A stretch of DNA of 64,000 nucleotides, taken from the NCBI GenBank assembly GCA_025526915.1, contig JAHLKH010000128.1, forward strand, positions 1-64,000, written 5' to 3'. Shown here piece by piece: positions 42,494 to 54,967 of the stretch. Position 1 is the first letter of the stretch, and the number at the start of each line of letters is the position of its first letter. The notes below the pieces were generated by a model, which was not told where the DNA came from, ran no database searches, and saw only the letters and a list, made by a program, of their open reading frames with translations. Origin of the DNA: Entophlyctis helioformis (Eukaryota > Chytridiomycota > Chytridiomycetes > Chytridiales > Chytriomycetaceae). A program made the position numbers and the translations under genes.

Positions 42494-42994
42494 ATGGAGT
42501 TTCCGTCCGTTGGTGCACACTGCGCACGGCCAGACTGCAACCGTCTGGACTTTCTGCCCTTCCGCTGCAAACTGTGCCGACTCAACTACTGCGCCGACCA
42601 CCGCCTGTTCGACCACCACACCCCTGCCTGCACCGGACGCGACCTGGTTGTCGCACTCGATGCCAAGACGGTGCCGTGTCCGCTCTGCGCCGAGCCAATT
42701 CCCGGCGCCACATCGTCGACCAGTCCGTCCGCTCTCGCCGAGCTTGCCGATGCGCACATCGCCCAAGGCTGCCAGTCCGAGCGCCGGCTGCGGCGGCAAG
42801 CTAATGCGTGTCAGCTGCGTGGGTGCCGCAAGTCGGAGGCCGTTCCGTTCCAGTGCCGAGACTGCTCGAGCCGGTTCTGTCTGAAGCATCGGCACCCGCT
42901 CGATCATGCCTGCAGCCCGCAACGCAAGGGTGGCCTGCATGCGCCGTCGAGGCTGCTTGCAACACAGCCAGCTGCCGTGACCGTCAAGGCATGA
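42494..42994 (+). CDS. Double AN1-type zinc finger protein (ZFAND2/Cuz1-like)
   Basis: Single-exon protein of 166 residues. Two AN1 fingers: CARPDCNRLDFLPFRCKLC with YCADHRLFDHHTPAC, and CQLRGCRKSEAVPFQCRDC with FCLKHRHPLDHAC. Two-AN1 proteins of the ZFAND1/2 and Cuz1 type link the proteasome and p97/Cdc48 to stress responses. The region between the fingers has a CPLCAEPI pair and a helix. No UIM or ubiquitin-like domain follows, so this is a short form. AATAAA at 42996-43001 directly follows the stop. Confidence 0.85.
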   Translation: MEFPSVGAHCARPDCNRLDFLPFRCKLCRLNYCADHRLFDHHTPACTGRDLVVALDAKTVPCPLCAEPIPGATSSTSPSALAELADAHIAQGCQSERRLRRQANACQLRGCRKSEAVPFQCRDCSSRFCLKHRHPLDHACSPQRKGGLHAPSRLLATQPAAVTVKA

Positions 42995-42995
42995 C

Positions 42996-43001
42996 AATAA
43001 A
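42996..43001 (+). terminator. AATAAA polyadenylation-type signal after the AN1 gene
   Basis: AATAAA begins two bases after the AN1 stop codon, implying a very short 3' UTR. Confidence 0.5.
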
Positions 43002-43489
43002 GAGCTGCTCTGCAATGTGTTCAACAGTGTGCAACAGTGCGGTCGTGGCGCAGCACATTGCCGCCGTGCGCTGGCTCGAGAAGGTGGGCAGCTGCAGACC
43101 GATCGGAGGCGGACTTGCTGTCGACGCCAATCCGAGTTGTGCGTCGGCGTGCGCGCATGCACGGCTGACCTCCATCACCGCCCAGCCAGCCAGCACTCGA
43201 CAGGCGGTGGACGGGCGGAACTGAGGCTGAGGATGGAGATCGCCGCTTTAGCCTCCGTTGCCCTTTCCGTTTTTGGCGGCGCGGCAGACGACCACTGCGG
43301 CTGGCGGCGGACTTTTGGGTTCGTTGGCGTGACGGCTGCGAATATATCGCAACTCGCCAACAGGCTCCAGAACCCCGCCCGGCCAGGTTGACAGCACGCT
43401 CAGCAACGGCAGTTCGAGCAGCAGCAGCGACAGACAGCCAGCCAGCAGACAGACGGGACAGGCGGGACAGACGCCTGCACAGAACCGCT

Positions 43490-43499
43490 TATATATTGG
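43490..43499 (+). promoter_or_regulatory. TATA box candidate followed by ATTGG
   Basis: TATATA directly abutting ATTGG in a GC-rich background, about 840 bp upstream of the FAM72-domain start codon. It is one of few AT-rich stretches in the interval. Confidence 0.35.
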
Positions 43500-44337
43500 C
43501 CAGCAGCAGCCGGCACGTTCATCTTCACAGCAAGGTGCGTTCGCGTCGAGACTGCTTGTCGCGACGTGCGGCAGAGGCGGCAGAGGCGGGACTTGGCGGC
43601 TTGGGCGGCTTGGGCCGTCTGGGCTCGGCCACATGGACTGGAGAGGCCAGACTGGGCCGTGCAAGCCTGCCTTTGCAGTCGCTGGTCGCCAACCACACTC
43701 GTCCACGGCGCGGCCGGCGTGCAGCCGCATTGCTGAGCATGAGCAGCTGCTGACCCTCCTGGATGCACCCAACTGCAATGACGCCTCCTGTTCGCCGCCC
43801 CTCCCTTCTCAGCCGAAACGGATTCTTCGCAAGGACCAACCCAAACCCCGCCCAACGCCACGGGCCCACTCCACACGACACGACACGACACGATCATCAT
43901 CAAAGATTGATCTGGTTCCTCTCTTCTCCTCAAACGCATCGTGAGTCCCGTGCCCTTCCTTGTGTGTGTGCTTGCTTGCCTGCCTGCTTGCCAGCCAACA
44001 CTGGCACTGGACGTGCCGTCTTTACACTGGTTGGTCCGATGGACGAAACGACTTGCTTTTGACAGCGTGGCATGACGCCTGCTGGCTGTGATGTGTGCCA
44101 ACAATCATACTGACGATGCCACATCTGCATACACGTCTACCGCATACATGCCTCTCTGCCGCACATGCTCGCACTTGCTCTCACGGCGTGCCTTCCTGCC
44201 AACAACGCCTGGCTTTGACGTGTCGTGTCACTTTGTTATTGTGCTGGTCGCATTCCTCTTCTTCATCCACTTCTCCCTCTTACAGCCCATCAAGCAAGAG
44301 ACGGCCCCCTCAAGGATACCAAGCTCGACTCGACCGA

Positions 44338-46542
<2,205 letters not shown>

Positions 46543-46786
46543 TGTCGCACATCTCAGCAGTGCCCACAGCCAGACATCCGAACCAAACACCGGCCGCAAA
46601 CAGAAACTCACAGAAACACCAGCAACGCCACCAACCATCCCCCCCAGAAAGAAGAAGACTGTCCTTGCCGCCTGCAGCTGACTGATCGATCGTATCGGTT
46701 TCCAACACACGGCAAACGCTAGAGATGGCATCCGACACACCCCCTCTGTACAAGTACCGCCTGCGTGGTTTCCGTTGTTGGCTGTG

Positions 46787-47589
46787 ATGGCTGCGGCTTC
46801 TCACTGCATGCCTCCGATCCCAATAAAACTCGCTCGCTCAACCTGCCGTTCTTGTCGACAATCTCTGTGCCCGGTGCAGGCAACGAGGCAGGCCGACCAA
46901 GAGATGGACCAGCATGGCAGCAACCATAGCGAGCTCGGCCATGGAACGGCCGGGGATGCCGGGCTGGGCGGTGTGTCGGCTGCTGCTGTAGCGGCGGCAG
47001 CGGCGGCGGCTGTTGCTGCCAGCAACATAGGCAACGCTCATGCGTCCATGCTGTTTGGCATGAGCGGGTTGCAGGCAAGATCGGACGGGCAGCCTAGCAA
47101 TACAGAAGCGAATGGATCGGTGTCCAGTCAAGCAGCAACCACGAGAGCGTCTGGACGAAGTGGTCGCAAGAGCACGCAGAGCAGCCATGGTGGGTAGTGG
47201 TGTTGGTGGTGGCCCCTCACTGGCTCGGTCTGACCGCCACGACTGACTTGAATGCCACCTGATGGATCGTCCCGGATCTTCCCTGGATCTCGACTGGGCA
47301 TGGTGATGCAGCCGTTGTCACAGACCAGTCACAATGCCCCATCACAGGCCTCCCAGCAAAGTACACGGATCCATCAACAGGCATCCCCTACGCCACACAA
47401 GAAGCCTTTGAGATCATCCAACGGGTCGCGCGCGGCGACTATGGTTGGAGCACGTCCATGAAATGCTTCATCCACCCGTTTGACGAAACCCCTCCGGCGG
47501 ACGTGCCCGAGGGATGGCTGGATTGCACCGTCGGCCGACCGTTCACGGCCCCGACTCTCGAACCCTTGCCGCGTGGCGGCATGCACTAA
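46787..47589 (+). CDS. YL1 C-terminal (YL1_C) domain protein
   Basis: Model of 226 residues, exons 46787-47189 and 47312-47589. The second exon holds a YL1_C motif, SQCPITGLPAKYTDPSTGIP followed by YATQEAFEIIQRVA, as in Vps72/Swc2 of SWR1-type remodellers and more loosely in Ies6 of INO80. The first exon encodes an Ala-rich, Ser-rich segment without the acidic YL1 histone-binding region of Vps72, so it is not a full Vps72. The true start is unsure: an upstream ATG at 46724 opens a short frame (MASDTPPLYKYRL) that could be an earlier exon or a uORF. It converges on SWI5 over a 65-bp spacer. Confidence 0.6.
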
Positions 47590-47654
47590 CCCCACCGCCA
47601 CGCACTTTTCTTATAGCCAATATACTTCTTTTAATGTCCAACCGTGTGTGTGCG

Positions 47655-48543
47655 TCAGTCGTCAAGATCGAGACCGAACCGACTGTACAATGCCTTGGTG
47701 GTCGTCATTTCACGCTCGGCGAGCTTTCCCAACAACATTTGCCTGCCCATTCCATCAGCATCGCATCTTCAGCGCTCGTCATGCACACACATGTGGAGCA
47801 GATCGACTTGCCCAATATCCTTGATCTCGTTGTAATCGTGCAGCTGCTTGATCCGCCGTTGAGTAAAGTCCTCAATGTCATCGTCGTTGCTGTTGTCAAC
47901 GGCCACCCGATCGCCAGAGCATCAGTGCATCCGTGCACCAGTGCTGGCCAACGATCGCATGCCACTCACGGAAACAGACTGGCCAACGCAGCCACCTCGC
48001 GTTCAAGCCTCTCCTTCTTTGCCCGCAGCGCAAGGACCTCGGGCGGTGTCTCTGGCTTGCCAGGCGTTGCTGCTGCTGCTGCTGCTGCTGATCCGCCACT
48101 GGCACCGAGCGGCCGTCGCCCACGCAACGCATTCGGCGGTGGCTTGCCTGGCCAGCTTGCAACCATGACCGTCTGGCCGACCGGCAGCGCATCAGATGCG
48201 TCAGCGGGCACGTCAACGTCATCGACAGCCGTCTCTGTTGCTCCAACTGGAGGAGGAGGAGGAGGGGGCCTGCTGTCCACAGTATCGACTCGGATGATCC
48301 GCTTGTGCCTGCCACGCAAGCACCGAGACGCCTGGATGAGCATTGCTTGTCCATGCACGCACGCACACTTGCTTGCAGCCGGATGCCTGCGGCTACTCAC
48401 ACATGGCCAGACTCGACAAGACGGGCAAGGGTCGGCTCAAAGTCATCGAGCGAGTCTGGGATTAACTCTGCAAGCTCCCTCAGCTCGTCGTGCGGCGTCG
48501 GCCGGCTATGCCGTGCAAAGTGTCCCTTGAGCAGCCGCTCCAT
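47655..48543 (-). CDS. SWI5: SWI5/Sae3 recombination mediator
   Basis: Partner of Sfr1 (or Mei5) that stimulates Rad51/Dmc1 strand exchange. Exons 48543-48401, 48308-47970, 47889-47812 and 47742-47655 close exactly to 215 residues. The conserved C-terminus is complete: RRIKQLHDYNEIKDIGQMLL, then GKLAEREMTTTKALYSRFGL ending DLDD. Before it lies a helix (EVLALRAKKERLEREVAALA) that fits the SWI5 coiled coil. The N-terminal 130 residues (ERLLKGHFARHSRPTPHDEL and a poly-Pro stretch) are an extension absent from short SWI5 proteins. The third intron uses a GC donor (GCAAGT). It starts 145 bp from the RasGEF stop. Confidence 0.82.
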
Positions 48544-48688
48544 GGGATGTGACGACTGGATGGATGACAGGATTGATGAGATCTATTCGGACAACTCGGG
48601 CAACTCGGACAACATGGAAACAAGAGGCGATGCCTTGGGCCGGCACCCGACAGACGGCACCCGACAGACGGCACCAGACAGAAGGCAA

Positions 48689-51600
48689 TCACTCGTTGGC
48701 GCCGTGGGTAGGGCTGCTATTGGCACTGCTGCTTTTGCTCGCAGGCGCACTCGACAGCAGCTGCGTGGCGCGCTTCATCGCCTTCTTGCCCTGCTCGCCC
48801 GCCGCCGTCTCGTTCCACTCGTTGACGGCCGTTGCCGACGAGAACAACAGCCCCTCGCCCAGCGCCTTGTCCTCCAGCATGGCATAGCTGCGCATGTGGT
48901 TGACTAGCAGCAGGTTGCTCTCGCGATCGCCTCGCAGCTTGCCGTGGTACGATCCGAGACGGAACACTTCCAGCTCCGCGGCAATCGAGTACATGTGGTA
49001 GTGCTTCTGGAAGTTGATGCGCTGCGTTGCCGTGCTGTACGCATTGGGGCTGGCCTTGGGTGGGCTGGGCAGGCCTGGGCTCATGCTGGGGCTGCCCATA
49101 TCGTCGTCCACCGACAGCGGCGCATTGCGGTGCGTCTCAATGATGTCCTGGATGTATGGCACTGGAAGCAGGCTCAAGTCAGAGAGATTCTGCATCGATT
49201 CTGCATCAGCGACTGGCGAGGCCACTCCACCTACAGATGAACGGCACGGCCGGCGGCTGGACTGCGCGGATTTCCGTGTTGTAGTTGCCATAGCCAAACG
49301 AGGGATCCATAAGCGTGTCAAGCTCCTTGAACAGCTCCACGTACTTGCTCGAGAGTCCCTCCCAGGCATGCGTCCACATGAGGACAGCCGGTCGTTTGAG
49401 GCCATAGATGATGGCAAACATCGTGTTGTAGTTGGCCAGATCTCTGCAAGCCTGTCGGATGGATGGTAAGATGACTGCGCATGGCCTGCCTGTGTGCGTG
49501 TCTTACCTTGGCGACCTTGATGAACCGCTTGATGTAGTTGGTCTTCTTCTTGGTGTTGTCTTCCCGTGCCACGACTGTGGCCGTGTATCCAACAACCTAA
49601 GCGCCAATGCGGACCCAGCGTCAGTGTCGACACATGGCAGCCTGCAGCGTGCCAACTTACTGTGCGGAACCAGAGGCAGAAATCCATGATGGCTCTGAAC
49701 GGCACATTGTAGCCACCGCCAGTGACAGATGCAGGCTTCTGCAGGATCTGAAAGTACATGTCTGGCTTGAGCTGCCGGAAGAAGAGGTGGTCGATCATGG
49801 TCAGGTTCTGCGCGAGGTCGTCAATGTCCCACTCCGAGACCCAAGGCTTGGTCTGGTCCGGCCCAGCCGATTTGTTGGCCGGGAACATGGGCACGTATTG
49901 GTACGTGTACCACGTCAGCCGCTGCTCACGGATCGCCTGCGTCAGCTTCTGGTTGTTGCCAAAGGAGACCTTGGCGAGGTAGTCGACGAAAAAGTTGAGA
50001 TCGCCGAGCAGCTTGGGACTGGCGTGGAAGTCGTGCCAATGGTTGCGGATCCAGGTCAGCAGCACACGAATGGCGCGTGTCTGGATCTGCTTGCGGTTCT
50101 TGCGCAAGTATGCCTCCGAGCCTGCCTTTTTGGCGTCGTCTGCGTCTGCATTGTACCACCCAACAAGCGCGTCCAGAACGTCGTGCTCGGGCATGAAGTA
50201 CCGATAGGTGGCAAAGAACACTTCGGCATACGACAGATCCTGGTCGAGAGGGAAGATGAGTCCATCGAGTAAATCTTTGCGCGTGCCAGAGAGAACAATG
50301 TCCAGATCGCCCTCAAAGATGGCATCATCGTACGCAAGGCCGTCAATGCGTCCATCTGGCGTGATGTCCACCAGTCGGACAGGCATCTCTTCCTGTGCCA
50401 TTTCGCCTGTTGAGAACAGTCAAGACAATAGCAGTCAGCAGCCCACTCAAGAGCCAGACAATAGCGATGGCATTGTGCCACCTACTTGGCGAGGGCATTT
50501 CTTCGCGGTGCATCCATCGCGGGTCACGCTTGCAAGCCTGGTACTCTCTTGCGGCCCACATGAGTCGCTCAATGGGGTTCACATCCTGGCCCTTGATACC
50601 ATAGATGCTGTGCAGCTCAATGCGATCGACAGACACATCCTGTTCAGGCCGCGCGTGCCAGATTGTCAGTGATCAAGGCATGGTGCGATATGGATACATG
50701 CATCGAAACATACATTTGCATGCTGTGAGGCATGAGCGTCGCTGGCTGTACACAACCATCCAACAGTTTGGTCAGTCACAGAAACGCCATCTTGCTGTCG
50801 AGTTTCCAAACGTCAACTCATACCAGTAAGGATGCCGAGATACCAGTCCTTGAAGTTCTTTGTGTTGCTTCCAGATCGCGTGTGGTTGGCTGTTGTTGGG
50901 CCACTTGGACCGCCAGATCCGCCAGCACCTGGAAGACCGCCACCGCCCCCACCAACGCTGTTGCCGCTGTTGTACGCGCTGCCTCCGCCCAGCGAGCCAG
51001 GACCGCCAGGACTCGTGAGCGTCGACATGCGGTTCTTGCGAAGCGAGCTGATGTTGAGAGACGTGAAGCTGTTGGAGATGCCAGAAGCTGGCGCGCTGGG
51101 TGCCTCTGCCGCAGGGCTGCGGCGCGATGCAGGATCGTCGCCACCGCCCGGGCCGCTGTCCACTGCAGGGCCATGGCCAGGCGGGCCAGTGTTGTTCTTG
51201 CGGAACCTGGACAGCGTTGCCTCGTTACCGCTGCCCGAGCGCACCAGGTTGCTGAACCGCGCGGGGTTGGCGTTGCCGCCGTCATTCAAAGGCAGGTTGG
51301 GGGTCTCTGGCGAGTGGACGGTCCTGCCCAGGCTGACGATCGACCCCGACCGCTGGTTGTTCTGCGACTCGGGCGACATGGGGCCGGTCGGGTCTTCGGT
51401 CGGATCGCGGCCCTTGCGAGCGCGGCTGCTGAGCAGGTCCATGGATCGGTGCGCCATGACTCGACGACGCCGCGAATCGTCCTCGATCTCGCGCAGCACC
51501 TCGGACTTGCGCAGGATGGTCGACAGCTTCTCGGTGTGTGGGGGTGCGGTGCGGACCGAGACGCTTGTCATGGCAACGGCGCCGCCAGACCCGCCACCGC

Positions 51601-52099
51601 CGCCACCGCCGGCACCGACGGGAACACCGATGGCGCCGCCGGCTGCCGTGAGCGACAGGCTGAGCTGGTCGTTGGATTCGTCGGCGTCGTGGTTGCGATG
51701 GTTGACATGGGAGAGCGACATGGTCGACGCCAGCGTGGGCAGGCTCTGGTCTGACGAGTATCCGCCATACAGAGGCACCGGCGCAGGGCCCAGCATGTCT
51801 GTGCTCCCCATTGCCAGGCTGCGCGGATGGTCGTCGATGCTTGCGGCGAGCGGCCGCCCGCTGTGCTCCTTTTGTTGTTGTTGCTGCTGCCGCTGCTGCT
51901 GCTCTTGTTTGTCTGCATCGCCAGCTGATGTGGCGGCAGCGGCATCGGGCCCTGGTGGCGGAGGCTGCCTGCTGATGGTGCCCGCTGGCGAGACCTCTCT
52001 GCTGCTGCTGCTGCTCTTGTCCTTGTCCTTGTCCCTGTCCTTGTCCTTGTCAGCTGCTGCCGCAGCCACAGGCGACTTGCCGTTGCCGCCACTGCTCAT
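48689..52099 (-). CDS. Ras guanine-nucleotide exchange factor (Cdc25-type)
   Basis: Predicted Ras-family activator of about 985 residues. Exons 52099-50824, 50639-50486, 50406-49661, 49596-49507, 49451-49235 and 49161-48689. The first 425 residues are disordered (KD repeats, poly-Gln, poly-Gly, many Ser). The RasGEF N domain follows (LLDGLIFPLDQDLSYAEVFF, ATYRYF, LLTWIRNHWHDF), then the Cdc25 domain: QNLTMIDHLFFRQLKPDMYF, CRDLANYNTMFAIIYGLKRP and PYIQDIIETH. No SH3 or PH domain is seen. The exon 1/2 junction has inconsistent phases by one base (total is one base over whole codons), so a small indel or a different splice site is likely there. Confidence 0.85.
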
Positions 52100-52208
52100 T
52101 TTCGCGTCGTTCGGGCAAGGAGAGCCGCCCAGCCACTCGCTCACAATGCGGCAACGAGGGGATCAACAGACGGACACGCCGTACGAGTAATGTGGCATTG
52201 GTGGGGAT

Positions 52209-53611
52209 TTATTCATCAAACATGTCGTCTCTATGGCGGTGTTGCTGGTGTTGGTGGAGATGCCCCTGGAACGACTGCATGTGCTGTTCTTGGCCATCTC
52301 GTTGCTGCATCTGCTGCTGCATCTGCATCTGTTGCTGTTGCTGTTGCTGGTGCTGGTGCTGCTGCTGATGTAGCTCTAGAGAGGAATGCTGCTGAAACAC
52401 GCTCGTCGCGCTAGGCTGTGTATGCAACTGCGACGGTGGCTGTTGGAACGCAGAGCCGTCCAGACTGTGCTGGCTGTGCTGGCTGTGCTGGTGCTGCAGG
52501 AAATGCTGCTGCTGAAGCTGCTGCTGGCTGTGCTGATGCTGCATTCGGAACCGCTTGCTGGGATGGATGGCGTTGTTCGAGGTGGCCAGCATCTCGTCAG
52601 GCAGGATCGGCCGTCCAATGGCATTCATCATCTCGTGGCCGTATCCCCATCGTCGCTTGTGCGAGTCGGGCGCGTACATGGCATTCGCTGCGATAGAGGC
52701 TGCTGTGGCTGCCGTTGCGGACGACGGGGCAGTGGCGCTTGTGATCGGACTGGTATCTTCGAACGGGCGGAACAGGTCAACACCGCTGAGCGACGGGAGC
52801 GAGGGGGCAAAAAAGGCAATGGACGGTGCTTGTGTGATCATGGCGGACGGCAGATCCATGCCGGCGCTCCTCTCGAGGGCAAGAGACGGTGCAAGGCACG
52901 CAGCGGCATTTGCAGCACCGTCGACGCTTCCGATCGTCCCCAGCAGCGATGCAGATGACGCTGCCTGGACGCCACGACGTCTTGCAAGAGCATGGTCGGA
53001 CGCAAGTTGCTGCTGGTGCTGCTGGTGCTGGCCGTGGCGCTCGCGCTCGAGACCCTTCTCGGCATCAGCAGCCTGCTGCTGCTGCTCCTGCTCTTGCTCC
53101 TGGCGCTGCTGTTGCTCCTGGTGCTGGTGCAGTTGCTGTTGTAGCTGCTGAAACTGCTCCTGAGCCTGCAGCTGCAACTGTGTCTGGCGGGCTTGGACAA
53201 ACGAAACGAGGTCCGACAGCGGCACGACAGGACCCGCCAAGCTGCCGAGCATGGGCTTGAGGCCACTGCCACCTGCATCAATGTGCTGTTGCTGCTGCTG
53301 CTGTTGCTGCTGTTGCTGCTGTTGCTCCTGGAAGTGGACCGTGAGAAACGTTGCCAGGTCTTGCAGGCACTGGCTGTAGCCCGACTCGAACGAACGCCGG
53401 TTCTGGGCAAGCGACTCCTTGTAGAGCAGCGCAACCGAATTGGCTGCGGCTCGGAAAGCGCCGGCCAGGCCCGCCTCTCCAGCTGCGGCGACAGATGCTC
53501 GGCAGACATGCCAGGCAGACCTGCTGCTGCTGCTCCTGCTGCTGCTCCTGCCGCTGTCGTGCTTGTCGTTGGTGTTGCCGCACCCGGTGTCGACGACCCC
53601 GAGATTTCCAT
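52209..53611 (-). CDS. Gln-rich protein, possibly HAPSTR1-related
   Basis: Protein of about 467 residues with no intron needed. From MEISGSSTPGAATPTTSTTA the frame must gain one base near 53,475 to enter the segment AFRAAANSVALLYKESLAQN and SYSQCLQ-type helix (ESGYSQCLQDLATFLTVHF). This helical block recalls the HAPSTR1/C16orf72 family, from memory only. The remainder is poly-Gln, His-rich and coiled (QLQLQAQEQFQQLQQQLHQH), with one recognisable basic patch (SHKRRWGYGHEMMNAI). The stop lies 109 bp from the RasGEF start on the same strand. Function unknown. Confidence 0.45.
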
Positions 53612-53636
53612 CGTGGTTGCAAGTTTAAAAAAAAAA

Positions 53637-54949
53637 TCATTTCAATTCATTCACGGACGACGGCAACTCCCTCAGGTCGGGCTCGATGAATGCAGACTTG
53701 GCTTCGTTGCTGTAGAGACGATCGCGAGAGTAGAAGCGCGAGATGAACGAAAAGTCATCGAGCAGCGGGTACCGCGCAAGGAACTCGAGAAAGTCGCCGC
53801 CGCTCTTCTTGGACGCGCGATTCGGTTCTTTGCCGGTTGGGGCAGTGGATGCAGCTGCAGCTTGCAGATCAGCCTCGATAGCCATGGCGGTCATGCGCAA
53901 GAAGAACTGCGTGATCGTCTCGTTGAAGCCTGTGCGCACACGCTCCTGGTTGGCCGCATTGAACCGCATGATGCCCTCCTTGACAACAGGAAACACCTTG
54001 TCGACATTCGCACCAGCTTCAGACAGGTATATCCAGGCCATCCGCAAGTGCGATCGGTGCGTCCATTCGTCAAACGATAACGTAGCCTGCTCAAAGGCGT
54101 CCATAAACACCTCGTCGCCAATGCTGCGGTATGTGGACTCGTAGTACAACAGTGGCTCCATCTTGGAATCGCCGCGGGACGATCCGAGGCCGTGGACGAT
54201 CCGCTCAATGCGTCCAAACCATACTTCATGGTCGCCTACCTGCACAGAATGCTCAGCGTGGCAGATGAGCACGCTCAAACATCCGTGCAGGATGGGCAGG
54301 CCAGTGCCGCCATCGTCCAAGTGGTGCGAAAAGGGCGACAGATCTGCCTGTGTCTTGGGCGAGGAGAATGCCACAGAGTGGGCAATCTGCTGCTTGGACA
54401 GCAGATGCACTGCAAAGACGCTCGACTTGTGCAGCAGCGCCGACGTCGACGACGGCGTGCGGATCGCAAACGAGACGATGGGCGGATCCATCGACACGGA
54501 CGTGAACGAGCTGCATGTCAGACCACGCGTGCTCGCCTCTGGCTTGGCCGTGTCGCAGACCGTGACGACCACAACTGCAGCATCCATCGTCAGCGCCGAG
54601 CTCATGTGCGACGGAAAGGGCATGGTGGCAAGTGCATCGAGAGAGCCTGCATTGCTGCGTTACCTGGCTGCGGCACCTTGCGCATCAGGCTCCGCAAGCT
54701 GTCACCGACCTTGGACGACAGCGAGCGCACACGGCCAGACGTCAAAGCGAGACCAGCCGGTGTTGGTGCAAACGCAGAGGCTGCTGCCGTCGCTGCTGCG
54801 GCTCTTGTTGCTGTCGCTCTGCTTGGTGCATGCCACAAGCCTGTGCCAAAGCGTGCGGCCGGCACAACGGTGCCCGACACGTTGCGCTGTGCTTGGTGGC
54901 CAGTCAGACTCCGTGCCGCACTTGCTCCACGAGTCGCAATCCGCCGCAT
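53637..54949 (-). CDS. Mitochondrial flavin-reductase-like (FMN split-barrel) protein with extra C-terminal domain
   Basis: Protein of 407 residues, exons 54949-54664 and 54574-53637, closing exactly. The N-terminus is Arg/Ala-rich without acidic residues (MRRIATRGASAARSL), a likely mitochondrial presequence. The flavin-reductase domain follows: SLMRKVPQPVVVVTV, RGLTCSSFTSVSMDPPIVSF, AIRTPSST, and HAEHSVQVGDHEVWFGRI. After YYESTYRSIG comes an unrecognised helical domain of about 150 residues with conserved-looking EWTHRSHLRMAWIYLSEAG and FNETITQFFLRMTAMAIEAD. The start codon is only 18 bp from the divergent start of the giant membrane protein. Confidence 0.78.
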
Positions 54950-54967
54950 CGTCGATTTCGCGCGCTG

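Larger units (their letters stand above)
42995..44337. other. Long non-coding interval (1.3 kb)
   Basis: No convincing reading frame or RNA gene was recognised here; ORFs on both strands are low complexity and lack domains. A TATATA at 43490-43495 followed by ATTGG, and a possible 5' UTR intron (donor GTGAGTCCC at about 43941, acceptor near 44064), suggest it holds the promoter and leader of the FAM72-domain gene. Confidence 0.5.

Noticed and set aside
43400..44104. Minus-strand open frame of 234 codons in the non-coding interval
   Set aside because: Low-complexity Arg/Cys-rich translation with no domain and no splice-consistent neighbours.
46724..46786. ATG at 46724 as start of the YL1_C gene
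   Set aside because: Its frame closes after about 20 codons and the possible donors have the wrong phase for the next exon; kept only as an alternative.
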